DNA of 64,000 nt from contig JACVCC010000002.1 in assembly GCA_016742215.1 (NCBI GenBank), positions 62,001 to 126,000 of the forward strand. Reading direction: 5' to 3'. Shown in pieces: positions 53,632 through 63,351 of this stretch. Below the pieces are notes generated by a model. It ran no database searches and was not told the origin of the DNA. It saw only the letters and a list, made by a program, of their open reading frames with translations. The first letter of the stretch is position 1, and every line of letters starts with the position of its first letter. The DNA comes from Brevundimonas sp. (lineage in GTDB: Bacteria > Pseudomonadota > Alphaproteobacteria > Caulobacterales > Caulobacteraceae). A program made the translations under genes and the position numbers.

Positions 53632-54051
53632 TCACCACCCCGGCCCCGGCTTCGTCGCCCACTTCATCCGCGACAACGTCTCCGCCGCCCTCAGCAACGC
53701 CATGGCCTCGGTCGCCTGTCCCTTGCCGATCAGCCACGCCGCCCGCCGCGCCGCCTTGCGGATCGCCTGATCGGCGTCGACCGGCGGAGGCTCCGGCAGG
53801 GCGTCCAGATCCTCCAGTGTTCCGATGGCCGGGGCTGGTCCGTCAGCCTCGCCACGCATCGGCCTCAGGTCGTGCTGCTGCGCATAGGTCTTGCGGGTCC
53901 AGCCTTCCTGCATGGCCTTGCGCCGCACGTTCGATTCCCCGACGTCGAAGCGCAGGGCGACGGCCCGGGCGCTCTCCCCGGCCAGATAGGCCTCCCGGAC
54001 GCGCCGCCACGTCTCCGGCCCCCGATATTTGCGCAGACGATGATGGTCCAT
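53632..54051 (-). CDS. Helix-turn-helix protein (139 aa), hypothetical
   Basis: MDHHRLRKYRGPETWRRVREAYLAGESARAVALRFDVGESNVRRKAMQEGWTRKT: an HTH that resembles those of small phage-terminase-like or recombinase-type DNA-binding proteins, followed by an acidic Pro-rich linker and a basic helical C-terminus (IRKAARRAAWLIGKGQATEAMALLRAAETLSRM). The start at 54051 is chosen because residues upstream of it lack HTH similarity. It sits behind a DnaA box and the 21-bp element shared with the ctrA region, suggesting cell-cycle control. Confidence 0.65.
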   Translation of the reverse strand: MDHHRLRKYRGPETWRRVREAYLAGESARAVALRFDVGESNVRRKAMQEGWTRKTYAQQHDLRPMRGEADGPAPAIGTLEDLDALPEPPPVDADQAIRKAARRAAWLIGKGQATEAMALLRAAETLSRMKWATKPGPGW

Positions 54052-54074
54052 CCGCGCAGCCTGACATGCCGCTA

Positions 54075-54104
54075 CGTCAAAAACGGTCGCATCACTTATC
54101 CACA
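54075..54104. promoter_or_regulatory. 21-bp shared element abutting a perfect DnaA box
   Basis: 54075-54095 repeats 20 of 21 bases of 7127-7147 (core AAAACGGTCGCATCAC). It is immediately followed by TTATCCACA (54096-54104), an exact DnaA box. The pair lies 24 bases before the HTH start on the minus strand. By composition an exact DnaA box should occur by chance well under once in the window. Confidence 0.6.
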
Positions 54105-54193
54105 GGCCGGCGAGCTCTGGCGTTTGTGGTCGAACTGGTCGATCGGGCGCTGAAACGACTGGCGGCAATCACCGGGAACTGGCGCGCCGGAAA

Positions 54194-54226
54194 GAAAAAG
54201 GGGAGGGCCGACATCCGGCTCTCCCC
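54194..54226 (-). terminator. Terminator of carB
   Basis: On the minus strand GGGGAGAGCC / GGCCCTCCCC (one mismatch) with a 7-base loop is followed by TTTTTC, 8 bases after the carB stop. Confidence 0.85.
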
Positions 54227-54233
54227 CTGATCC

Positions 54234-57200
54234 TTACCCGTAGGCCTGCACCGGTCTCACATCCAGTTCGCCGGCCTTGATCGCCCCGATCGCCTGCGCC
54301 GCAGCCAGAGCCCCGGCGGTGGTGGTGTAGTAGGGGATCTTCATCATCAGGGCCGTGCGGCGCAGGCTGAAGCTGTCCTGCAGCGACTGCTTGCCCGAGG
54401 TGGTGTTGAAGACCAGCTGGACCTCGCCGTTCTTCATCGCGTCGACGATGTGCGGACGGCCTTCCAGCACCTTCTTCACCAGCCCGACCTCGAGGCCCTG
54501 CTCGACCAGATAGCTGTGCGTGCCGCCGGTCGCGATCAGGGTGAAGCCCTCGGCCAGCAGCGTCTTGGCCGCGTCGATGATGAACGGCTTGTCCTCGTCC
54601 TTCACCGACACGAAGGCGCAGCCCCTGGTCGGCAGGGTCGTGCCGCCGCCGATCTGCGACTTGGCGAAGGCGCGGGCGAACGCGGGGGCCATGTCGGCCT
54701 CGCCGTCGCGTTTCCAGTCCAGCCCCATGACCTCGCCGGTCGAGCGCATTTCCGGCCCCAGGACGGTGTCCACGCCAGCGAAGCGGGCGAACGGGAAGAC
54801 CGCCTCCTTCACCGCGATGTGGTCGTAGGGCTTGTCGGTCAGGCCAAAGGATTTCAGCGGCACACCCGCCATCACCTTGGCGGCGATGCTGGCGATCGGC
54901 TGGCCGATGGTCTTGGCCACGAACGGCGCCGTGCGGCTGGCGCGCGGGTTCACTTCCAGCACGAAGATGCGCGGGTTGGCGCTGTGCGGCTCCTCGATGG
55001 CGAACTGCACATTCATCAGGCCGCGCACCTTCAGCGCCCGGGCCATGGCCTCGGTCTGGCGCTTCAGCTCGGCGACCGTCGCGGCGCTCAGCGACCACGG
55101 CGGCATCGAACAGGCGCTGTCGCCCGAGTGGACGCCGGCTTCCTCGATATGCTCCAGCACGCCCGCCACGAAGACCGTCTCGTCGTCGCACAGGGCGTCC
55201 ACGTCCACCTCGGTGGCGCGGTTCAGATAGTGGTCGATCAGCACCGGATCGTCGCCCGAGACCTGCATCGCCTCATGGACGTAGCGGTCCAGCTGCTCGC
55301 GGTCGTGAACGATCTGCATGCCGCGGCCGCCCAGCACATAGGAAGGGCGCAGGACGACCGGATAACCGACCTCCTCGGCCTTCTGCGCGGCTTCCTCGGC
55401 GCTGCGGGCCAGGCCGTTCGGCGGCTGGTGCAGGCCGATGTCGTGCAGCATCTGCTGGAAGCGCTCGCGGTCCTCGGCCAGATCGATCGAGTCGACCGTG
55501 GTGCCCAGGATCGGCACGCCGTCTTCCTGCAGCGCATGGGCCAGCTTCAGCGGCGTCTGGCCGCCGAACTGCACGACCACGCCGATCAGCTCGCCGTTCG
55601 AGCGCTCGATGTCGATCAGCTCCAGCACGTCCTCGGCCGTCAGCGGCTCGAAATACAGCCGGTCCGAGGTGTCGTAGTCGGTCGACACGGTCTCGGGGTT
55701 GCAGTTGACCATGATGCTTTCGACGTCGATGTCCGCGAAGGCGAACGCCGCGTGACAGCAGCAGTAATCGAACTCGATCCCTTGCCCGATCCGGTTCGGC
55801 CCGCCGCCCAGAATGACGGCCTTGCGGCGATCCGACGGCTGGGCCTCGTTCTGCGGGACCTGGCCCAGGGCGCCGGTCTCGTAGGTCGAGTACATATAGG
55901 CCGTGGCGCTGGCGAACTCGGCCGCGCAGGTGTCGATGCGTTTGAACACCGGGCGGACTTCCAGCGCGCGACGGGCGGCGCGGACGGCCTTCTCGGTCGA
56001 ACCGGTCAGCTGGGCCAGACGGGCGTCCGAGAAGCCCTTGGCCTTCAGCTTGCGGAAGGCCGTGGCTTCAGTCGGCAGGCCCTGCACGCGGACATGGCCC
56101 TCGGTGCGGACGATGTCGGCGATCTGGCGCAGGAACCACGGCTCGTAGGAGCAGGCCGCCTCGACCTCCTCGACGGTCAGGCCATGACGGAAGGCTTGGG
56201 CGATCACGCGGATGCGGTCCGGCGTCGGCTGGCCCAGCGCACGGATCACGGCGGCCTTGGCCGAGGCGTCGTCCTGAACGTCGGCCACCCCGTCGATCTC
56301 GACCTCGTTGAAGCCGGTCAGGCCGGTTTCGAGGCCGCGCAGTGCCTTCTGCATCGATTCCTGGAAAGTCCGACCGATGGCCATGACCTCGCCCACCGAC
56401 TTCATCGAGGTGCCCAGCAGGGGCTCGGAGCCCGGGTATTTCTCGAAGGCGAAGCGCGGGATCTTGGTGACGACGTAGTCGATCGACGGCTCGAACGAGG
56501 CCGGCGTGACCTGGGTGATGTCGTTGGTCAGCTCGTCCAGGGTGTAGCCGACGGCCAGACGGGCGGCGACCTTGGCGATCGGGAAGCCGGTGGCCTTCGA
56601 GGCCAGGGCGGAGCTGCGCGACACGCGCGGGTTCATCTCGATGACGACCATGCGGCCGTCCTTCGGATTGATCGCCCACTGGACGTTCGACCCGCCGGTT
56701 TCAACGCCGATCTCGCGCAGGACGTTGATCGAGCCCGTGCGCATCCGCTGGTATTCTTTATCCGTCAGCGTCAGGGCAGGGGCCACGGTGATGCTGTCGC
56801 CGGTGTGGACGCCCATCGGGTCCACGTTCTCGATCGAGCAGATGATGATGCAGTTGTCCGCCGTGTCGCGGACGACCTCCATCTCGTACTCCTTCCAGCC
56901 CAGCACCGATTCCTCGATCAGCACCTCGGTGGTCGGCGACAGGTCGAGGCCGCGCAGGACGATCTCCTCGAACTCCTCGCGGTTATAGGCGATGCCGCCG
57001 CCGGTGCCGGCCAGGGTGAACGACGGGCGGATGACGGCGGGCAGGCCGACGAACTCCAGCCCGTCCAGCGCCTCTTCCATCGAGTGCGCGGCCTTGGAGC
57101 GCGGGCTTTCGAGGCCCAGCTTGTCCATGGCGTCGCGGAATTTCTGGCGGTCCTCGGCCTTGTCGATGACCTCGGCCTTGGCCCCGATCATCTCGACGCC

Positions 57201-57533
57201 GTACTTGGTCAGCGTACCCGCCTCGTGCAGCGCCAGCGCCGTGTTCAGCGCCGTCTGCCCGCCCATGGTCGGCAGCAGGGCGTCCGGCTTCTCCTTGGCG
57301 ATGATCTTCTCGACGATCTCCGGGGTGATCGGCTCGATATAGGTCGCGTCCGCCACTTCCGGATCGGTCATGATCGTGGCGGGGTTGGAGTTGACCAGGA
57401 TGACCCTATATCCCTCGGCCTTCAGCGCCTTGCACGCCTGGACGCCGGAATAGTCGAACTCGCAAGCCTGACCGATCACGATCGGGCCTGCACCGATGAT
57501 CAGGATGGACCGGATGTCTGTGCGCTTGGGCAT
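54234..57533 (-). CDS. carB: Carbamoyl-phosphate synthase large subunit
   Basis: 1099 residues, the normal length. Two homologous ATP-grasp halves: N-terminal ([56 protein letters not shown]) and C-terminal ([50 protein letters not shown]), then the MGS-like regulatory domain ([19 protein letters not shown]). It makes carbamoyl phosphate for arginine and pyrimidines. The small subunit carA is not in the window. A RraB-like gene lies 25 bases upstream. Confidence 0.97.
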   Translation of the reverse strand: MPKRTDIRSILIIGAGPIVIGQACEFDYSGVQACKALKAEGYRVILVNSNPATIMTDPEVADATYIEPITPEIVEKIIAKEKPDALLPTMGGQTALNTALALHEAGTLTKYGVEMIGAKAEVIDKAEDRQKFRDAMDKLGLESPRSKAAHSMEEALDGLEFVGLPAVIRPSFTLAGTGGGIAYNREEFEEIVLRGLDLSPTTEVLIEESVLGWKEYEMEVVRDTADNCIIICSIENVDPMGVHTGDSITVAPALTLTDKEYQRMRTGSINVLREIGVETGGSNVQWAINPKDGRMVVIEMNPRVSRSSALASKATGFPIAKVAARLAVGYTLDELTNDITQVTPASFEPSIDYVVTKIPRFAFEKYPGSEPLLGTSMKSVGEVMAIGRTFQESMQKALRGLETGLTGFNEVEIDGVADVQDDASAKAAVIRALGQPTPDRIRVIAQAFRHGLTVEEVEAACSYEPWFLRQIADIVRTEGHVRVQGLPTEATAFRKLKAKGFSDARLAQLTGSTEKAVRAARRALEVRPVFKRIDTCAAEFASATAYMYSTYETGALGQVPQNEAQPSDRRKAVILGGGPNRIGQGIEFDYCCCHAAFAFADIDVESIMVNCNPETVSTDYDTSDRLYFEPLTAEDVLELIDIERSNGELIGVVVQFGGQTPLKLAHALQEDGVPILGTTVDSIDLAEDRERFQQMLHDIGLHQPPNGLARSAEEAAQKAEEVGYPVVLRPSYVLGGRGMQIVHDREQLDRYVHEAMQVSGDDPVLIDHYLNRATEVDVDALCDDETVFVAGVLEHIEEAGVHSGDSACSMPPWSLSAATVAELKRQTEAMARALKVRGLMNVQFAIEEPHSANPRIFVLEVNPRASRTAPFVAKTIGQPIASIAAKVMAGVPLKSFGLTDKPYDHIAVKEAVFPFARFAGVDTVLGPEMRSTGEVMGLDWKRDGEADMAPAFARAFAKSQIGGGTTLPTRGCAFVSVKDEDKPFIIDAAKTLLAEGFTLIATGGTHSYLVEQGLEVGLVKKVLEGRPHIVDAMKNGEVQLVFNTTSGKQSLQDSFSLRRTALMMKIPYYTTTAGALAAAQAIGAIKAGELDVRPVQAYG

Positions 57534-57558
57534 GGCCTGAGGCTCTTCTTCTTGATCT

Positions 57559-57876
57559 TCAGTTCGTTACAACCGCGCATTCCCAGCCGTCGTAGTCCAG
57601 CTGGAAGGCCGCGGCCCAGGATTGCATCATCGACGAAACGGGCGCGAACGAGGCGGCGTCCACGGGCATGGTGGTTTCAAGCACCAGGGATTCCGCGTCT
57701 CCGCGCGTGATGTAGCCCGCCCGCCGCGCGACCTCGTTCAGCTCGCCCAGCCCCTCATCGTCCCCATAGAAGTAGAACAGGGTGTGCCGGGGCGTGATCC
57801 CGCTGTCGCCATGCGTCTCGAGGGACGCCCGGACCATCGCGTCGCGCTCTTCATGGCTGACGTCGGAGGCGGTCAC
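57559..57876 (-). CDS. RraB-like ribonuclease E inhibitor domain protein
   Basis: 105 residues. The [28 protein letters not shown] and YDGWECAVV segments match the RraB/DUF695 fold; RraB binds RNase E and slows mRNA decay in enterobacteria. The N-terminus is short, and the identification is by pattern only. It probably shares a transcript with carB 25 bases downstream, an odd pairing. Confidence 0.65.
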   Translation of the reverse strand: MTASDVSHEERDAMVRASLETHGDSGITPRHTLFYFYGDDEGLGELNEVARRAGYITRGDAESLVLETTMPVDAASFAPVSSMMQSWAAAFQLDYDGWECAVVTN

Positions 57877-58008
57877 GGCGAGGCAGTCCTTTCGCGCGCG
57901 AAAACCCGGCGCGGCACGGGCCGGCGCGTAGGGGATCGGGTTGTCGGTTAAGCGGTCCGTCTAGAGAAGGGGGAGGGCCACCGCAAGCGCGTTCCGTTCC
58001 TGAATTGC

Positions 58009-58036
58009 AAAGGGGCGGCCCTTTCGGACCGCCCCC
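58009..58036. terminator. Hairpin after the TonB-dependent receptor gene
   Basis: GGGGCGG / CCGCCCC stem, extended by inner CC-GG pairs with loop, 24 bases past the receptor stop. The minus-strand side has only TTT after it; the plus side has CTTTTTG. It may work in both directions. Confidence 0.7.
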
Positions 58037-58059
58037 TGCTTTTTGAACCGGTTCGTTCC

Positions 58060-61000
58060 TTAGAACGGACGGTAGTTCAGGCCGATGAAGAAGCGACGGC
58101 CGTACGGGTCGAAGTTCGAGTAGAGCGTCGTACCCAGGTAGGTCGCCTGCTCGGCGTCGAAGGCGTTCACGACACCCGCGCGGACCGACAGGTCCTCACG
58201 AGCATTCCAGCGCACCGTGAAGTCGTGGCGCGTGAAGTTGCCCGTGGCGTACTCGTCGAACGGACGCTGGTCAGCGTTCAGGACCGCGTTGCGGATCTGC
58301 AGGCTGTCCTGGGCCGACTGCCAGTCAGCGGTCCAGTTGACACTCCAGATCTCGTTCGGCGTCCAGGTCAGCGACGAGGTCATACGGACCTTCGGATAGA
58401 AGACCGTGCCGGCCAGCTCGGTGAAGTCGGCCGCGTTGTCCGCGTTCAGGAACTGCTTCTGCTCGATCAGCCACAGGCCGCCCAGCGAGTAGTCCAGCTG
58501 ACCCCAGGCGCGACCGGTGACTTCTTCCAGGTCCATGCTGTAGCGGGCCGTGAAGTCCAGACCGCGGGTTTCCAGCTTGGCGTAGTTGACCGAGCCTTCG
58601 ATGAAGCCGCCGATCGGATCGCCAACCGGGGCGCCGATGCCGAACGGGATGTCCGGGTTGTTGCGGAACACGGTGGCGCAAGCCGCCGAGTTCAGCCCCT
58701 CGCCGCTGACGCAGTTATTGGCTGCGGTCTGGGCCGACACCGCCGCGATGACGTCGTCGATGGTGATCTCGTAGTAGTCGAGGACCAGCGAGAAGTTAGG
58801 GAAGAAGCGCGGCTCGATCACGGTCGAGAACGTGAACGATTCCGAGGTTTCCGGGCTCAGGAACGGGTTACCGCCCGACACGCCGGCGATGCCCGAGGTG
58901 TAGACCGGGTTGTAGTCGTCCGCGTTCGTCGCCGTCGAACCGGCGAAGTCGAACGTCAGACCCTGAGCCTGGGCCAGGGCGGTGCAGTTCGCGATCCGGT
59001 TGGCGCGGATGTCCGCGTCCTGGGCCGCGATCACCAGGGTGGCGCAGGGGTCGGTGACGTTGTTCAGGAACGTCTGGCTGAACGGCGAGAAGTTCTCACC
59101 CAGGTCCGGAACGCGGACCGAGGTGTTGAAGCTCGTCTTGAACGAGATGTCCTGGATCGGACGGTAGATCAGGTTCACGCCATAGACGTCGACGTCGCCC
59201 ACGGTCGAGTAGTCGGCGAAGCGGTACGAACCGCTCAGCTCGGCGTACTCACCCAGCCAGGTGTCGCGGAACAGCGGCACCGACAGTTCGGCGAAGACTT
59301 CTTCACTGGTGTACTCGGCTTCCGGGAAGTCCGGGCCGCTGTTCAGGAACAGGAACTGACGACCGGCGGTGTCACGATCGCGGCCGGTGGCCTCGGTCGC
59401 TTCACGACGGTACTCGGCGCCCACGGCGATGCCGATCGGGCCGGCGCCCCAGAAGTCCCACAGCTCGCCGGCGACCGAAGCGATCGCCTGCTCCTGCTCG
59501 TTGCGCTCGGTGATGCCGATGACCGCGTCGATGTACTGCAGGGCTTCAGCGCTCTGGTTGCCTTTGCCGAAGACGTTCAGCGGGGTGCACTGATCGATCG
59601 AGGCTTGGCCGTAGGCGCTGTCCTTCAGGTTCTCGAAGCCGTTGTCGAACGACGACGCCGGTCGGCCCTGAGCCTGCAGCAGACGGGCGCGGCAGACGAT
59701 CTCGCCCGGACGGCCGTTGACGATGCCGGCGGTGTCGACGACAGCGTCGGCGGCGAGGGCGAAGCGCAGCGAGTCGGTGCCGCGTTCGCGGTTCTCGACC
59801 TCGACCTCACCGTAGGTGTAGCCGATGTCCCAGTCGACGTTGCGAACGAAGGCGACGCTGTCCAGCGAACCGCGGAAGCCGCCGACGAAGCGGGTCAGCT
59901 CACGGGTGTTGGTCTGGGTGCGGTCCGGGCCGAACATGCTGTGACGCGCGTTCTGAAGCAGGATCGGAGCCAGGGCCGTGCCCGGCGCGCCGGCGGTCGG
60001 CTGCGAGTACGGGGTCACCAGGTTGGTGGCGATCGCGTCCTTCACGTTCTGCGGCAGGAAGGCGTTGTCGCTCCAGCGCAGGTCGAAGTTGGCGACGTTG
60101 TAGATCGGGTTGATCGAGGCGCTGCTGTACGAGTTCACCAGGTCGACGTCGTAGAACGTCGGCTGCGACAGGTCGAAGGTGTCTTCAGTGACGTACTTGG
60201 CTTCTGCGTAGGCTTCGATGTTCGAGGTGATCTCGAACGTCGCGCCGGCCTGGAAGCGGGCCGATTCCGAACGCGGAACGCGCGAGCCGGTGCTGAACTC
60301 CGCCGGGTTCTCGCCATCGCCGCCGATGTTGTACGGACGGTTGATGCCGGTGTTGCCGACGCGCTCGCCGAAGTTGGCCAGACGCGCGGTCGGACCGTCG
60401 TACCAGAAGGTCTTGCCCGGTTGGACGCCGAAGCAGCTGGCGCTGTACGAGAAGCCGAAGGCGGCGCCCGTGCCCGAGAAGCAGTCCACGTACGGGACGT
60501 TCGGGTTGTTCAGGGCGCTCGGCTGCGAGACGTTGGCGAGGGTCGTCTGACCCCAGCGCGGGTTGTCGATGCGGCGGACGCCGGTGAAGGTGCGGGCGTC
60601 GATGATGCCGTCGTTGGTGGCCGTGGTCGGATCGGCGTCAACGCCGATACGGACCGGGGCGTTACGCAGCCAGTCGATGTCCAGCGAGGTGACTTCGTCG
60701 ACTTCCTCGTACTCACCGTGAACATAGACGTTCAGGCGGTCGTCCAGCAGGTTGGCGCCGGCGAGGGCCGAGATGCGGCGGTTGGCTTCGCCGTTCTGGT
60801 TGATCATGCCGTAGTTGGCATCGATCTCCAGACCCTCGAAGTCCTTCTTCAGGATGAAGTTCAGCACGCCCGAAACGGCGTCAGCGCCATAAACCGAGGC
60901 GGCGCCGCCGGTGATGATCTCGATGTTCTCGATCAGGAGGCGCGGGATGGTGTCGATGTCGACCGACAACTGGCCGCCGCTCGAACCGACGTGGCGACGA

Positions 61001-61383
61001 CCGTCGACCAGCGTCAGGGTGCGGTTGGAGCCCAGCGAGCGGAGGTTCGGCAGCGACAGGCCGCCGTCGCCGAGGCCCGAGCCGGTGGTGTCCGACGGGA
61101 CGACCGAGTTCGACAGGGCGGGGATGGTCGCCAGATAGTCGATGACGGTGGTCTGACCGGTCGTGAGCAGCTGCTCGCCCGAAACCTGGATCAGCGGCGT
61201 CGGCGAGTTGGTCGGGTCGCGACGGATACGCGAGCCGGTGACGACGATTTCGCCGAGTTCAGCAGCGTCGTCCTGGGCGGACGTGCCGGTGTCGGGAGCG
61301 GTTTGGGCCAGTGCCGGAGCAGAAATGGCCATGACGCCCGCCAGTACAGTGGTGGCGAGCAGTTGATTACGCTTCAAGTTCAT
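58060..61383 (-). CDS. TonB-dependent outer-membrane receptor
   Basis: 1107 residues. Signal LATTVLAGVMAISAPALAQ, then a plug (about 45-170; ELGEIVVTGSRIRRD is the TonB-box-adjacent start, YGADAVSGVLNFILKKDFEG the end) and a 22-strand barrel ending in the BAM signal RRFFIGLNYRPF. Long extracellular loops make it larger than siderophore receptors; in Caulobacterales such receptors take up plant sugars or peptides. No SusD-like or transporter gene is adjacent. Its control region is the A+T-rich gap at 61384-61574. Confidence 0.93.
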   Translation of the reverse strand: MNLKRNQLLATTVLAGVMAISAPALAQTAPDTGTSAQDDAAELGEIVVTGSRIRRDPTNSPTPLIQVSGEQLLTTGQTTVIDYLATIPALSNSVVPSDTTGSGLGDGGLSLPNLRSLGSNRTLTLVDGRRHVGSSGGQLSVDIDTIPRLLIENIEIITGGAASVYGADAVSGVLNFILKKDFEGLEIDANYGMINQNGEANRRISALAGANLLDDRLNVYVHGEYEEVDEVTSLDIDWLRNAPVRIGVDADPTTATNDGIIDARTFTGVRRIDNPRWGQTTLANVSQPSALNNPNVPYVDCFSGTGAAFGFSYSASCFGVQPGKTFWYDGPTARLANFGERVGNTGINRPYNIGGDGENPAEFSTGSRVPRSESARFQAGATFEITSNIEAYAEAKYVTEDTFDLSQPTFYDVDLVNSYSSASINPIYNVANFDLRWSDNAFLPQNVKDAIATNLVTPYSQPTAGAPGTALAPILLQNARHSMFGPDRTQTNTRELTRFVGGFRGSLDSVAFVRNVDWDIGYTYGEVEVENRERGTDSLRFALAADAVVDTAGIVNGRPGEIVCRARLLQAQGRPASSFDNGFENLKDSAYGQASIDQCTPLNVFGKGNQSAEALQYIDAVIGITERNEQEQAIASVAGELWDFWGAGPIGIAVGAEYRREATEATGRDRDTAGRQFLFLNSGPDFPEAEYTSEEVFAELSVPLFRDTWLGEYAELSGSYRFADYSTVGDVDVYGVNLIYRPIQDISFKTSFNTSVRVPDLGENFSPFSQTFLNNVTDPCATLVIAAQDADIRANRIANCTALAQAQGLTFDFAGSTATNADDYNPVYTSGIAGVSGGNPFLSPETSESFTFSTVIEPRFFPNFSLVLDYYEITIDDVIAAVSAQTAANNCVSGEGLNSAACATVFRNNPDIPFGIGAPVGDPIGGFIEGSVNYAKLETRGLDFTARYSMDLEEVTGRAWGQLDYSLGGLWLIEQKQFLNADNAADFTELAGTVFYPKVRMTSSLTWTPNEIWSVNWTADWQSAQDSLQIRNAVLNADQRPFDEYATGNFTRHDFTVRWNAREDLSVRAGVVNAFDAEQATYLGTTLYSNFDPYGRRFFIGLNYRPF

Positions 61384-61477
61384 TCAGTCACTCGGTGTGA
61401 GAGGTTCGCACGCGCCTGCCTCCCCCAAGCCAGACTGCGAACAAAAACTCACCCGATCTGTGTCAGGTCAAGCCAAT

Positions 61478-61499
61478 AAATGTGCGGATGGACACATTT
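61478..61499. promoter_or_regulatory. Palindrome AAATGTG-N8-CACATTT upstream of the receptor
   Basis: Perfect 7-bp arms, about 95 bases ahead of the receptor ATG, in a 190-base A+T-rich gap with several other TGTGTC/GACACA words (61508-61535, 61583-61590). It is a candidate operator of an unlinked regulator. Confidence 0.45.
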
Positions 61500-61574
61500 G
61501 CGCGTTGTTTTGACACGATGTGACACGAACTCATCACACATCTTGCACATATCGCTGTTATCCGGCGAATGCTG

Positions 61575-62279
61575 TTATCCAAAATGTGTCTTCTTTGTGA
61601 TCCAATCTGGTAACTCAGTAATTGTGTCAAGCGATCCGTACCGGGATTGATCAACGGGGGCGTCCGCCAGTTCGTGCGCCCAGGTGATGGCGTAGGGAAT
61701 GTGGACCGCGTAGGCGCCGGCGGCGAGGGCGGGAAGGACATCCGACTTCATCGAGTTGCCGACCATCACCGCCTCGTTGGCCCCGGTCCCGTGTCTCGCG
61801 AAGATGCGTTCATAGACGGATCGGTCCTTCTCCGAGACGATCTCCACGGCGGCGAAGACGTCGCCCAGACCTGACGCGGCCAGCTTCCGTTCCTGGTCCA
61901 TGAGATCACCCTTTGTGATCAGCACCAGGCGATATTGCTCGGACAGTGCTGCGATCGCCTCATCGACCCCCGGAAGGGTTTCGACGGGATGGGCGAGCAT
62001 TTCCCGGCCTGCGGCGAGTATTTCGCGCACGACTTCCGGCGGCGCGGCGCCATCGGTCAGCTCCATCGCCGTCTCGATCATGGACAGGGTGAACCCCTTC
62101 ACCCCGTAGCCGTAGAGCCGGAGGTTGCGTTGCTCGACCTCCGCCAGCCGGGTCTCGATCAGGTCCCGATCACCGTGCTCCGAGAGCAGGTCCGTGAATC
62201 GGTCATGGGTCAGGCGGAAGATGGTCTCGTTGTGCCAGAGAGTGTCATCGGCATCGAGGCCTACAGTCGTGATGCTCAT
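61575..62279 (-). CDS. HAD family hydrolase
   Basis: 234 residues with motif I GLDADDTLWHNE (nucleophile Asp, acid Asp), a helical cap (about 17-95), motif II LVLITKGD, the conserved Lys in EIVSEKDRS and motif IV VMVGNSMKSDVLPA. It resembles phosphoglycolate-phosphatase-like HADs; the substrate is unknown. The frame extends to 62288; the ATG at 62279 gives a better fit to family N-termini. It is divergent from the EAL-like gene. Confidence 0.88.
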   Translation of the reverse strand: MSITTVGLDADDTLWHNETIFRLTHDRFTDLLSEHGDRDLIETRLAEVEQRNLRLYGYGVKGFTLSMIETAMELTDGAAPPEVVREILAAGREMLAHPVETLPGVDEAIAALSEQYRLVLITKGDLMDQERKLAASGLGDVFAAVEIVSEKDRSVYERIFARHGTGANEAVMVGNSMKSDVLPALAAGAYAVHIPYAITWAHELADAPVDQSRYGSLDTITELPDWITKKTHFG

Positions 62280-62455
62280 GGCTTCCATCGCAGTCGGGGG
62301 AACGGGTGGTCTTTGCGCAGCTCATGGCGAAGCGCAACGGCGCAAGCGTGGTGAATTACGGTTCACCAGTTCTGTTGTCGTTTGATTGGCGAAGGAGGCG
62401 CACCGTCAAGGTTCGGGGGCCTGCAAGCGCGGCCGGGAAAGAAGCGTCGCGCGCC

Positions 62456-63283
62456 ATGGAGGCGTCTGTGCGCGAGGTCATTGAAATGCGACCCGTAGAA
62501 AGGGGCGGCGCCGGCGACCATGGCCGGGCCGAGTTGCCGGAGGAGCCGAAGGCGTTCGGATCGTCCAGTCTTGTCAGCTTCGGAAGTGTCACCTTCCCGT
62601 TCATCACGCGAGCGCGGCGGGAAATGTCGATCACGCTCTCCCTTCAGCCGATCTTCGGCCTCAAGAATGGGCAGGTCGTCAGCCGTCGCATCCGGCGTCT
62701 GGTGCGGCATCAGGGCGGGGAGCCGGCCTTGCGGGGCCTGGGGCGACCCATGCTGGAGACGGCCGACCTGCGCCGGATCGATCTGTTGACCCTTCATCAC
62801 GGAGCCTCGCTTCTGCGGCCCGGTGACACGGACGGGGGCGTCCTTCCCGCCTTCTGGCGCACGGTCGCGACCAGCCACGGCCGGTTCGCCATGATCTACG
62901 CCGGGGATCAGACCGAGCCGCCGACGGGCAGGGTCATGATCGAGGTCGTCGGCATCCCGGACCGTCCGGATGTTCAGGCGGTCGCCGAGGCGATCGAGCA
63001 TTTCGAGACCGACCGGCGGGGCATCATCCTGCATATTCCGCCTGATCCGGCACTGGCCGAGCGCCTCGCCGGGGCTGGCTGCGCCTGCCTTTCGGTGGAT
63101 TTCGCCGCCGTCGACTATGATCATCCCCGGGGCTGGCATGAGGCGGACCGACTTATCCGGGCCGCCCGCAGCGCGGCGCCGAAGGTGCTGATCCTCAATA
63201 TCGCCGCCCACTGGGGCGCGGCGGCCGCCGAGGCGGGGGCGACGCATGCAGTGTTCCGCTCCAGCGAGGGTGTGCGAGTCTGA
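62456..63283 (+). CDS. Hypothetical protein with a possible degenerate EAL-like domain
   Basis: 275 residues from the ATG at 62456 (62486 has a better site, GAGG 8 bases ahead; the frame stays open upstream). The region from ITLSLQPIFGLKNGQVVSRRIRRLV onward follows the EAL order: a QPIF-type start, a later PAFWRTVATSHGR helix, GRVMIEVVGIPD strand, GIILHIPPDPAL and CLSVDFAAVDYDHPR. The EAL motif and metal ligands are not recognisable, so it is probably catalytically inactive and at most binds nucleotide or partner. The fold call is uncertain. Confidence 0.5.
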   Translation: MEASVREVIEMRPVERGGAGDHGRAELPEEPKAFGSSSLVSFGSVTFPFITRARREMSITLSLQPIFGLKNGQVVSRRIRRLVRHQGGEPALRGLGRPMLETADLRRIDLLTLHHGASLLRPGDTDGGVLPAFWRTVATSHGRFAMIYAGDQTEPPTGRVMIEVVGIPDRPDVQAVAEAIEHFETDRRGIILHIPPDPALAERLAGAGCACLSVDFAAVDYDHPRGWHEADRLIRAARSAAPKVLILNIAAHWGAAAAEAGATHAVFRSSEGVRV

Positions 63284-63351
63284 CTCCCGATTGACGGAAG
63301 GCGCGGGATCGCCGTTATGGGGCGGTAGCCACTTCGCCCCCCGGAAGCCGC

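Noticed and set aside
54450..57710. 1086-codon plus-strand open frame over carB
   Set aside because: Antisense shadow of carB; high GC keeps opposite frames open.
58225..61479. 1084-codon plus-strand open frame over the TonB receptor
   Set aside because: Antisense to a complete receptor gene; translation is Arg/Val/Asp-rich without motifs.
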